DNA from: Alphaproteobacteria bacterium
GTDB lineage: Bacteria > Pseudomonadota > Alphaproteobacteria > Sphingomonadales > Kordiimonadaceae
DNA: 64,000 bases
Assembly (NCBI GenBank): GCA_013372975.1
Contig: JABXIS010000003.1
Coordinates: 62,001 to 126,000, forward strand
Reading direction: 5' to 3'
Of the stretch, positions 37,139 through 44,789 are shown in pieces. The translations under genes and the position numbers were made by a program. Position 1 is the stretch's first letter. Every line of letters begins with the position of its first letter. The notes below the pieces were generated by a model. It searched no databases. It was not told the DNA's origin and saw only the letters and a list, made by a program, of their open reading frames with translations.

Positions 37139-38998
37139 ATGAAAAACCGTTTCCCTATCAAGGCCATTCTTGTGGCCACCACGGCGCTTACTGCCACACC
37201 TTGTGCCTTTGCAGACGAAGCTGACGACGACATTGAAGATATTGTAGTCACTGCTGGTCGGCGCAGCCAGCCGATCAGCCAGGTTGCCAAAAGCATCGCG
37301 GTTCTGGATGCCGATGATCTGCAGGCGCGGCAATATAGCTATGTCGTTGACGCCCTCCAGAGCCTGCCGGGTGTGGCAACCAACCAGAATGGCTCCTTCG
37401 GCGGCCTGGCCACCACCTCGATCCGCGGCGCGGGCACTGACCAGACTGTTGTTCTTATCGACGGCGTTCAGGTGAACGACCCCTCTTCCGTAGGCGGCGC
37501 GTTTGACTTTTCCAACCTTGATGCGCAGGGCATTGACCGCATCGAAGTGCTGCGCGGCCCTCAGGCCGTTCTCTATGGCTCTGATGCCATGGGCGGCGTG
37601 ATCAACATCATTACCAAAAAAGGCGGCGAAGGCTTTGGCGGCACAGTGTTCGCTGAATATGGCGCTTTCGACAGCCTGCACACAGGCGGCAATATCTTCG
37701 GCGGCAGCGACAAGCTGGGCTTTAACCTGACGGCCTCCTTCAAAGACACAGACGGCATATCAGCCGCCGACGAAGCAGACGGCAACACCGAAACTGACGG
37801 CTATAAAAACCTGAGCCTGCGCGGCAAGTTGCACGGCAAGCTGAGCGATGCTGTTGGTTTTGAAATCACAAGCACCTATTCCGACAGCGAAAACGAATAC
37901 GACGGTTTCTCTTGGGATGGTTTGGGCTTTTCGCTTGGTGACAGCGACGACAATAGCACCACCGAGGAATTCAGCATTGCTGGCCGTGGTTTCTTTGACT
38001 TCTTCGACGGCAGGCTCTCAAACACGCTATCCATCGAATACAGCAGCATCGAGCGTGCAAACTACGATGGCGACACATTCAGCTACGGTGCGGAAGGTGA
38101 CCGCTTTAATCTGGACTATCTCGCGGTTGCAGAGCTTGCAGAAGGCTGGACACTGACAGCTGGTGCCCAACACGAAGAAGTGCAGGCAAAAAGCGTTGAC
38201 CCAAGAAAAGTATCCACCGACAGCCTGTTTGGTATTCTCAGCTTCAGCGGGATTGAAGGCCTTGTTCTCTCCGGCGGCATCCGACTGGACGACCATGAAA
38301 CATTTGGCAGCACCACCAACGGTGAACTGAATGCCTCATATATTGTGTCGCCCATCGGCACGCGCCTGACCGCGGCATGGAGCGAAGGTTTCAAGGCATC
38401 GACCATTTTCCAGCAGACATTCGCTTGCTGTGGCTTTGAAGCCAACCCGGACATCCAGCCCGAGAGGGCAGAGGCCTGGGAAATTGGCATCCAGCAACCG
38501 CTTATGGACGGTCGATTGAACGTGTCTTTCCTCTATTATGAACAAGACACCGATGACCTGATCGATTTCTCCTTCACCAACGGTTACGACAATATTGCCC
38601 GCGCCCGCTCCAAAGGGGTGGAAATCGGCTTTGATGCTGCACTGACTGACACCCTTAGCCTTAATGCCAACTATACCTACACAGACGCACGCGATGTTCT
38701 GGCGGATATCCGCCTTGCGCGGCGGCCGAAAAACAAGGTGTATGCATCGCTGACATGGCAGGCTACCGACAAGTTGAACACCAACCTGATGCTGCTTCAC
38801 AATGGCAACGAGTTGGATAGTTCCGGCGTTATCCTTGAAGGCTGGACCCGCGTTGACCTGCGGGCAAGCTATGAACTGAACGAAACGTTTGAGCTTTACG
38901 GTCGTATCGACAATCTGTTTGATGAAAACTATCAGCAGGTATTGGGGTATGGCACACCGGGCATTTCCACATACGCAGGCGTACGCGTCCGTTTCTAG
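37139..38998 (+). CDS. btuB: TonB-dependent vitamin B12 receptor BtuB
   Basis: The 619-residue outer-membrane receptor has a signal peptide (to CAFA), a TonB box IEDIVVTAGR and a plug with SLPGVATNQNG and VLIDGVQVNDPS. IEVLRGPQAVLYGSDAMGGV and a C-terminal barrel ending VRVRF follow. The ligand assignment rests on the cobalamin riboswitch upstream and cobO downstream. ATG 37139 is preferred over TTG 37133 because GGAG sits 7 nt before it. Confidence 0.92.
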   Translation: MKNRFPIKAILVATTALTATPCAFADEADDDIEDIVVTAGRRSQPISQVAKSIAVLDADDLQARQYSYVVDALQSLPGVATNQNGSFGGLATTSIRGAGTDQTVVLIDGVQVNDPSSVGGAFDFSNLDAQGIDRIEVLRGPQAVLYGSDAMGGVINIITKKGGEGFGGTVFAEYGAFDSLHTGGNIFGGSDKLGFNLTASFKDTDGISAADEADGNTETDGYKNLSLRGKLHGKLSDAVGFEITSTYSDSENEYDGFSWDGLGFSLGDSDDNSTTEEFSIAGRGFFDFFDGRLSNTLSIEYSSIERANYDGDTFSYGAEGDRFNLDYLAVAELAEGWTLTAGAQHEEVQAKSVDPRKVSTDSLFGILSFSGIEGLVLSGGIRLDDHETFGSTTNGELNASYIVSPIGTRLTAAWSEGFKASTIFQQTFACCGFEANPDIQPERAEAWEIGIQQPLMDGRLNVSFLYYEQDTDDLIDFSFTNGYDNIARARSKGVEIGFDAALTDTLSLNANYTYTDARDVLADIRLARRPKNKVYASLTWQATDKLNTNLMLLHNGNELDSSGVILEGWTRVDLRASYELNETFELYGRIDNLFDENYQQVLGYGTPGISTYAGVRVRF

Positions 38999-39026
38999 GC
39001 CCGGGGCTGACGCTTGGAGAGCAGGC

Positions 39027-39635
39027 ATGACAAACACCGAAAACATGGCCCACAAGGCTGCCATGCAGGCTCTTCAGGCGGAACAGCGCGCCAAAGTGCA
39101 AGAAAAAGAGGAGGCCGGTCGCGGCCTCCTTTATGTCCATACCGGTGACGGCAAGGGCAAATCAACTGCTGCCTTTGGCACAGTGATACGCGCTTTGGGC
39201 TGGGGCCACAGGGTCGCCATTGTGCAATATGTCAAAGGGGCTTGGAAAACAGGCGAAAAACTGTTTTTTGGCCGGTTCCCCGACCTTCTTGAAATGCACA
39301 CCATGGGGGATGGTTTCACCTGGGACACGCAGGACAGGTCGAAAGACATTGCGTCGGCAGAGGCCGCCTGGGCCAAAAGCCGCGCGCTGATGGAAAGCGG
39401 CGAGTATGACCTTGTCATGCTGGACGAACTGAACATCGTGCTCAGAAACGATTATCTCTCCCTTGATGAAGTTCTCGAAGGGCTTAGCGCACGCCATACA
39501 CGCACCAGTGTGATCGTGACGGGCCGAAATGCACCAGATGCGCTGGTGGCGCTTGCCGACCTTGTCACCGACATGACCCCTGTCAAACACCCGTTCGAGG
39601 CTGGCATCAAGGCCAAGAAGGGCCTGGATTTTTAG
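39027..39635 (+). CDS. cobO: Corrinoid adenosyltransferase CobO/BtuR
   Basis: This 202-residue P-loop enzyme has GDGKGKSTAAFGTVIRALGW (about 42-61), the corrinoid motif VQYVKGAWKTGE, the Walker-B-like VMLDELNIVL and ITGRNAP-like VIVTGRNAPDAL. It adenosylates reduced corrinoids with ATP. It is 28 bp after btuB and is probably under the same riboswitch, linking import to coenzyme B12 formation. ATG 39027 is preceded by GGAG. No other cobalamin synthesis genes are in the window. Confidence 0.95.
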   Translation: MTNTENMAHKAAMQALQAEQRAKVQEKEEAGRGLLYVHTGDGKGKSTAAFGTVIRALGWGHRVAIVQYVKGAWKTGEKLFFGRFPDLLEMHTMGDGFTWDTQDRSKDIASAEAAWAKSRALMESGEYDLVMLDELNIVLRNDYLSLDEVLEGLSARHTRTSVIVTGRNAPDALVALADLVTDMTPVKHPFEAGIKAKKGLDF

Positions 39636-39740
39636 AAAGCACACCCAAAACTTGCAGCATACACTTTCACGCTGCATAGTTGAGGCGCTGGGTGGCCAAA
39701 GTTGGGCGTATTTCTATACCCATCCGGCGATGGGGGATTT

Positions 39741-41174
39741 ATGCCGGTAGAACTTCTTGATTTCACCGTTGGGCCTTTTTGCGGCCATACCACGACTGAT
39801 ACTGTGCGCATCTGGGGCGCCGTGAACACCGAACATATCAACGTACAATGCAGGGGCATCGTGCGTTGGCGCAAGGAAACCGAGCTGGATTTCCCAGCCG
39901 AAAACCAGCAATATTTCAACATCCTTGGAGAAGACAAAGACGGTACCGGCATTGCCGATGTGCCCAACCTGGACCAAGGCACACTTTATATTTTTCAGGC
40001 CCACTATTTTTTGGGGGAGGCGGACGAGCATGTCACATGGCATGAAGACAGCCATGAAATCTGCATGGCACGTACGGTACCCGCAAGCCTGGATGCCAAA
40101 GGCACAAGCTTCATCCTTGGCAGTTGCCGCGATCACGGCAGCCTGGAAGGCGACGGCCTGAGTGACCTGACCTTCAGGATGATCCACCAAGCCATCCACA
40201 ATGAAGAATATCCCACGCCAGACCTAATGCTTTTGGGTGGCGATCAAATTTACGTGGATATGGGCCATGGATTTTTGCACAGCAAAATCTACCGCGCCCA
40301 GTTCGCAGAAACTCATTTCGATTTGGTCCGCCGCTGCATTCCCACCTATATGCAAATGGATGATCATGAGGTTCAAAACGATTGGTCACGATCAAATGTA
40401 AAGGACGATCACCATACGGAGGGGTTGAAATACTTCGAGGCGTATCAGGCAGCCTCAGGGCCCGTTTTCCCAACCGTGGCAGACTATGAAACCGAGGCCT
40501 TCACCCCCCTCTATTGGTACAAATTTGATCGGCATGACAGCCGCTACTTTGTAATGGATGTCAGGAACGAGCGCTTCTCCAACAACCCGGACGCCAGCAA
40601 ATATGAGTATGAATGGCATCTGAGAAACGACGAAGACGACGTCACAGAGGCCCAGATCGCAGCACTGGTTAGCTGGATTGAAGATGCCCCGGCAGACAAA
40701 TTCAGCTTTATCCTCACGCCGGTCCCCTTGTTCCCTGACGCCAAACCCTATTTCTGGCCCCCTTTTGCCACCGGATCGATCAAAGAGCTGTGGACATCCA
40801 ATACACGCCAACGCAACGAAATTCTTGATGCCATCAACGCATCAAGCGGCAAATTCATCTTCCTGTCAGGCGATGTGCATTGCTCGTTCACAGCACAGCT
40901 TACACTTGAATGCGGAAAGAAGGTTTATTCAATCGTCAGCTCCGCCATGAACTGGATGTTGCCGGGCCTCAACAAACACTGGTTCGACAAAGAGAAACTG
41001 AGACACCGATCAACCGCTGACGGCAACCTCGAGGTTCTGAACGATGGCCATATTGAAACCCGCAACAACTACACACTGGTTACTGTCAGAGGATCGGATG
41101 AAGTGGAAGTTGTGGTGTATGACGGCCACCACGGCGGTCAGGTAAAAGAAAAAATCCAGCTGTCAGGCTTTTAG
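39741..41174 (+). CDS. PhoD-like alkaline phosphatase/phosphodiesterase
   Basis: The 477-residue metallophosphatase has metal-site segments FILGSCRDHGS, LMLLGGDQIYVDMGHG, YMQMDDHEVQNDWS and FIFLSGDVHCSFTAQL, in the order seen in PhoD-family enzymes. No signal peptide is visible, unlike classical PhoD, so it may be cytoplasmic. ATG 39741 has GGGGG about 5 nt upstream. The exact substrate (phosphodiester, polyphosphate or nucleotide) is unknown. Confidence 0.85.
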   Translation: MPVELLDFTVGPFCGHTTTDTVRIWGAVNTEHINVQCRGIVRWRKETELDFPAENQQYFNILGEDKDGTGIADVPNLDQGTLYIFQAHYFLGEADEHVTWHEDSHEICMARTVPASLDAKGTSFILGSCRDHGSLEGDGLSDLTFRMIHQAIHNEEYPTPDLMLLGGDQIYVDMGHGFLHSKIYRAQFAETHFDLVRRCIPTYMQMDDHEVQNDWSRSNVKDDHHTEGLKYFEAYQAASGPVFPTVADYETEAFTPLYWYKFDRHDSRYFVMDVRNERFSNNPDASKYEYEWHLRNDEDDVTEAQIAALVSWIEDAPADKFSFILTPVPLFPDAKPYFWPPFATGSIKELWTSNTRQRNEILDAINASSGKFIFLSGDVHCSFTAQLTLECGKKVYSIVSSAMNWMLPGLNKHWFDKEKLRHRSTADGNLEVLNDGHIETRNNYTLVTVRGSDEVEVVVYDGHHGGQVKEKIQLSGF

Positions 41175-41187
41175 GGTGAGTCAGGGG

Positions 41188-41212
41188 CGAACGTGCCCCC
41201 ATAGCACGTTCG
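41188..41212. terminator. Possible bidirectional terminator hairpin
   Basis: CGAACGTGC pairs with GCACGTTCG across a 7-nt loop, between the convergent phosphatase and hydrolase genes. There is no long T run, so activity is uncertain. Confidence 0.4.
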
Positions 41213-41259
41213 TCCCTTACCCTACCCTTAGCCGGGCATAAAATGCTCAAGCTACGTTG

Positions 41260-42030
41260 CTATTTATCCAGCCAAGCATCTACTACATCAACATAGGCCT
41301 CGGGCAAGACATGACGGCTGTCAAACGTGTGGGTGTCTGGTCGCATCCCCGCCGCGGCAATCAACTCGGCATTCTGCTTGTCAGAGGAATATTCATCCTT
41401 GGTCGCCGTCAGCAAAAGCCACGGAATAGTGATATCGGGCGCAAACTTGATCGGCGACACCGCCGGTACATTGCGGACGGCAGGCGGTACCATTGTCACC
41501 AGATGGGTAACACGTTTGTCTTGAGCTGCCAGAAGAGCCCCCATCTGAGCACCCATGCTGTAACCCACCACCAACACTTGCTCAGTTTTCTTGTATTTTT
41601 TCAGAAGCCTATCGAGAAACACCTGATAGTCAGACACCGTTGTAGTGATCATGGCCTCATAGGCTAGGCTATCTCCCTTGCGGGCTGACTTGACATATTC
41701 AATGGGTTTTTTATCGACGGAGCGGGCGCCATGCGCACGGGCATCCAACGCCACGACCCGGTATCCCCGCTCTATCAGGCTTGCTGTCACGTCGTCACCC
41801 TGCATCAGGTTATCACCCGCCAGCCAGTAGAGGCTGGACCCCATCAAGCCATGCATCAAAACCGCCAGCGGCGCATCTTTCTTTGTTTCCGCTGATTGAT
41901 AGACAAATCCGGTAATACGATTGCCGTCAGGGGCATCAAAGCCGACCTGCTGGACATAGGTGCCTGCAAGACTGGCTGTTGTTGCTGTCGCAAGGGCCAT
42001 AAGAAGGCCCAGTATCTTCAGTTTATTCAT
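41260..42030 (-). CDS. Exported alpha/beta hydrolase
   Basis: The 256-residue hydrolase has a Sec signal peptide (cleavage about residue 22). An oxyanion segment LMHGLMGSS is followed by the nucleophile elbow VVGYSMGAQ, a likely Asp in LLTATKDEYSS and His in DSRHVLPEAY. It acts in the periplasm; esterase or amidase activity is likely, with unknown substrate. It lies 69 bp downstream of the sensor kinase, and its own upstream region holds two GCGTCAAAC repeats, suggesting control by the neighbouring response regulator. Confidence 0.85.
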   Translation of the reverse strand: MNKLKILGLLMALATATTASLAGTYVQQVGFDAPDGNRITGFVYQSAETKKDAPLAVLMHGLMGSSLYWLAGDNLMQGDDVTASLIERGYRVVALDARAHGARSVDKKPIEYVKSARKGDSLAYEAMITTTVSDYQVFLDRLLKKYKKTEQVLVVGYSMGAQMGALLAAQDKRVTHLVTMVPPAVRNVPAVSPIKFAPDITIPWLLLTATKDEYSSDKQNAELIAAAGMRPDTHTFDSRHVLPEAYVDVVDAWLDK

Positions 42031-42070
42031 TGGTCAGTTCTCCTTTGCAGGGAGAGCTTTACCAACCGAA

Positions 42071-42090
42071 GCGTCAAACCAGCGTCAAAC
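42071..42090 (-). promoter_or_regulatory. Direct repeats GCGTCAAAC, 11-bp phase, upstream of hydrolase
   Basis: GCGTCAAAC occurs at 42071-42079 and 42082-42090, exactly 11 bp apart, 41-60 bp upstream of the hydrolase start. The same repeat type with the same phase occurs at 44038-44057 by the regulator/ABC promoter. OmpR-family regulators bind such half-turn-phased direct repeats. Confidence 0.6.
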
Positions 42091-42099
42091 AGCTGTTGG

Positions 42100-43326
42100 T
42101 TATTGCCATATCAAATCGGCAATTGTTCCGCCTTCTGTGCGCGCGGAAACATCAAATTCAATATTCATGTGGCTGCACAATCGTTCCACCAGCGAAAGCC
42201 CTATTCCAAAGCCTGTGCGCTCTGCTCCCGCCTGGCCGAAACCGACACCGGTATCAATAATCTGGAGTTGCCCGGGTATGAGGATCAACTTCACCTCACC
42301 TTCGTCCGTATAACTGAGCGCATTTCTGAGGATATTCCCGACAATCACATGGGCAACTGCCTCAGGCACCGGCATCGATACATTTGTTTCACTTTCAAGA
42401 AGGATGGCGACCTTGCGCTGCTTCACCAGGTGCGCGTAGGCTTCTATACTGTCCCTGCACACCTGATCGATATCGCAAGACTGCCCTTGATCGGGGTCCC
42501 GTCCAAGCCAAAGAATCCCTTCTGTAAGCTGCCGCATATCTCTGATCGCTGTCTTCAAACGGATGAGCGGCCCACTTTCCTTGCCCTCTTCCTCCAGCAA
42601 TTCCACGGCGCCATAAGCAACGGCAAGAGGCGTTCTAAGCTCGTGACTTGCATCGCGGTTGAACTGCCTTTCCCGCGCCAGGAGTGCTTGAATACGAGCG
42701 TCCCGCTCTTCAATCGCAGCGGCGAGTGCGTGTAGTTCTCTCGGCGCGCTTTGCGGCACAGAAAGCCTGCCGCCAACATCTCCACCATCTGCCAATACAT
42801 CGGCCATATGTTCAAGCGGGCCGGAGACCTTGCGGCTCATCCGCGCCAGCACAAAAAGCGATATCAGGGTGCCCAAAGCCGCCATGCCTCCAATGAAGAC
42901 CAGGAAGACCTTTATCTGTGGCGTAGACCGGATAAAACGCCGCGCGTTAAATAAAACATAGAGCGCGCGACCATCTTCAAGCGTTGTGACATAGGCGTGA
43001 AAATGGCCATGTTCTTCCCCGAATACTTCGAAACCACCTTTATAGCCGGATTCGGGGATTTCAGCGAGAAGCCAGGCAGGCATTTCGGCCGTACCAACAT
43101 AATAAGACATATCAAGAGCGGGCAGCGCCCCAGCGCTTTCGGTGGGCGCCGGGTTTTCAGCCACAAAGCGGTTCATGGCCTCTTTCACTTGCAACTCGAA
43201 AATTTCATCTTCAAGCGAAAACAGGAAAACAACGACCATCAGCGAGAAAACCGCAAAACTTGCGATCATTGAAGTTACAAACGTGCGCATGATCAAGCCG
43301 CGCACACGCCTTTGCTTTTTTTTCAT
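42100..43326 (-). CDS. Sensor histidine kinase of an OmpR-type two-component system
   Basis: This 408-residue kinase has two transmembrane helices (about 14-36 and 142-162) with a periplasmic loop of about 105 residues rich in acidic residues and His. HAMP, HisKA (FNRDASHELRTPLAVAYGA, His about 227) and HATPase (NILRNALSYTDEG, DTGVGFGQAG, GIGLSLVERLC) follow. The start overlaps the response regulator stop by ATGA. Together with the divergent ABC genes it resembles systems sensing cationic peptides or envelope damage, which is inference. Confidence 0.9.
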   Translation of the reverse strand: MKKKQRRVRGLIMRTFVTSMIASFAVFSLMVVVFLFSLEDEIFELQVKEAMNRFVAENPAPTESAGALPALDMSYYVGTAEMPAWLLAEIPESGYKGGFEVFGEEHGHFHAYVTTLEDGRALYVLFNARRFIRSTPQIKVFLVFIGGMAALGTLISLFVLARMSRKVSGPLEHMADVLADGGDVGGRLSVPQSAPRELHALAAAIEERDARIQALLARERQFNRDASHELRTPLAVAYGAVELLEEEGKESGPLIRLKTAIRDMRQLTEGILWLGRDPDQGQSCDIDQVCRDSIEAYAHLVKQRKVAILLESETNVSMPVPEAVAHVIVGNILRNALSYTDEGEVKLILIPGQLQIIDTGVGFGQAGAERTGFGIGLSLVERLCSHMNIEFDVSARTEGGTIADLIWQ

Positions 43327-43994
43327 GCGCCACTCCTCAAGGCATAACCTTTACCACGCAGCGTTTTCAGCAGACCGTCTTTTCCAGCACGCTCCAGCGC
43401 CTTTCTTAGATTATAGATATGGGTTCTAAGCGCGCCGGATTCTGGTGGCTCGTCGCCCCAAAGCGCATAACTGATAGTATCGCTGCTTACCACCTCTGGC
43501 GCCGCCTCCAGAAGCAGAGCCAATATCTTCGATTCCTTCTCATGCAAGGCAACCTCCCCGTCGCCTACAGTCATCACCACCGCACCTGCATTCAAAGCGA
43601 TGCCGGCGTATGACAGCTGTTGGCTGGCCCGGACTTTTGGCCGCCGCGCCAAGGCCTCGATCCGCATCCTGAGTTCCCTCAGAGAGAAAGGTTTGACGAG
43701 ATAGTCATCCGCTCCAACAGAAAAGCCCGCTTCCTTATCATCAATGGTGTCGCGTGCCGTTAACATCAATATGGGGGCCTGCAGGCTTGCCTTCTTTTTG
43801 TACTCAGCACAAACATCGAGGCCATCCCGTCCCGGCAGCATCAAGTCCAGCACGATGACGTCATAATCATTACCTAGGGCAAGTTCGAGCCCCTGATCGC
43901 CACTGTAGGCAAAATCCAGAAGATGATCTTTTTCAAGATAATCTGCAATATTGGCCTGAATATCCAGATTATCTTCTACAATCAGTATGCGCAT
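43323..43994 (-). CDS. OmpR-family response regulator
   Basis: The 223-residue regulator has a receiver domain with the acidic pocket (VEDN), phospho-Asp50 in VIVLDLMLPG, Thr in MLTARD and Lys in DYLVKPF. A winged-helix DNA-binding domain follows (ESKILALLLEAAPEVVSSDT, LRTHIYNLRKALERAG). ATG 43994 gives the standard start MRILIVEDN with AAGGGG upstream. It probably binds the 11-bp-spaced repeats at 44038-44057 and 42071-42090. Confidence 0.92.
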   Translation of the reverse strand: MRILIVEDNLDIQANIADYLEKDHLLDFAYSGDQGLELALGNDYDVIVLDLMLPGRDGLDVCAEYKKKASLQAPILMLTARDTIDDKEAGFSVGADDYLVKPFSLRELRMRIEALARRPKVRASQQLSYAGIALNAGAVVMTVGDGEVALHEKESKILALLLEAAPEVVSSDTISYALWGDEPPESGALRTHIYNLRKALERAGKDGLLKTLRGKGYALRSGA

Positions 43995-44037
43995 GAAGGC
44001 CCCTTTTCTGTCGTGATCAAAAAGCATAGCCCGGCGA

Positions 44038-44093
44038 ATGTCAAACAAGCGTCAAGCGCCTGCCCAAATACGTTTCACCTTCATTTGACATTC
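44038..44093. promoter_or_regulatory. Divergent promoter with response-regulator-type repeats
   Basis: GTCAAAC (44040-44046) and GCGTCAAGC (44049-44057) sit 11 bp apart, matching the hydrolase promoter repeats. An inverted relative ATTTGACATTC (44083-44093) mirrors GAATGTCAAAC (44036-44046) toward the ABC operon. This spot lies between the regulator start (43994) and the ABC start (44130), so one site could act on both directions. Confidence 0.55.
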
Positions 44094-44129
44094 TCTTTGC
44101 TAGGCCTTTTGAAACGACAGGAGGAAACC

Positions 44130-44789
44130 TTGCAAAACAAGATAGAACTAACGGCCATAAGCCATCATTTTGAAACCGGCACCGACCGGATAGAACTGTT
44201 CAACGATCTGTCCTTCACGGTAGAATGCGGTGAAACACTGGCAATCGTTGGGCCATCGGGCGCAGGCAAATCCAGCCTTTTATCAATCGCCGCAGGGCTT
44301 GAAAAACCAACAACTGGCGACGTGCGATTCATATTGGATGGCAACATAGCCGACATACGCACCCTGCGGGCAAATTCCGGTTTCATCTTCCAGCAATTTC
44401 ATTTGATGCCGGAGCTAGACGCCATCAGCAATCTGGCATTGCCGCTGCGCCTTAAAGGCAACAAGGCAGCCTTTCAGCTTGCCCGCGAATGGCTGGAAAA
44501 AGTCGGCCTGAAAGACCGTGCACATCACCGCCCGCATCAGCTAAGCGGCGGTGAACAACAACGCATTGCCATCGCCCGTGCCTTCATCACCAAACCCAAA
44601 TTCATTTTTGCCGATGAGCCCACTGGCAACCTGGACGCCAAAACATCGGAAAGCGTAACCAGCCTGATGTTTGAATGCGCGCAAGAGACAAAATGCGGGC
44701 TGGTGATCGTTACCCACAGTAATCGACTGGCCGTGCGCGCAAGCCATACTTTCAGGCTACAGGGCGGGCAGTTGGAGCAAGCAGCATGA
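44130..44789 (+). CDS. ABC transporter ATP-binding protein (MacB/YbbA-type)
   Basis: The 219-residue ATPase has Walker A GPSGAGKSS (about 41-49), Q-loop IFQQFHLMPELDA, signature HQLSGGEQQRIAIARA, Walker B KFIFADEPTGNLD and switch His in VIVTHSNRL. It starts at TTG 44130: AGGAGG lies 5 nt upstream and the product then has the normal family length. It overlaps the permease gene by ATGA. The MacB/LolD/YbbA group couples ATP use to mechanical work in the envelope. Confidence 0.92.
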   Translation: MQNKIELTAISHHFETGTDRIELFNDLSFTVECGETLAIVGPSGAGKSSLLSIAAGLEKPTTGDVRFILDGNIADIRTLRANSGFIFQQFHLMPELDAISNLALPLRLKGNKAAFQLAREWLEKVGLKDRAHHRPHQLSGGEQQRIAIARAFITKPKFIFADEPTGNLDAKTSESVTSLMFECAQETKCGLVIVTHSNRLAVRASHTFRLQGGQLEQAA

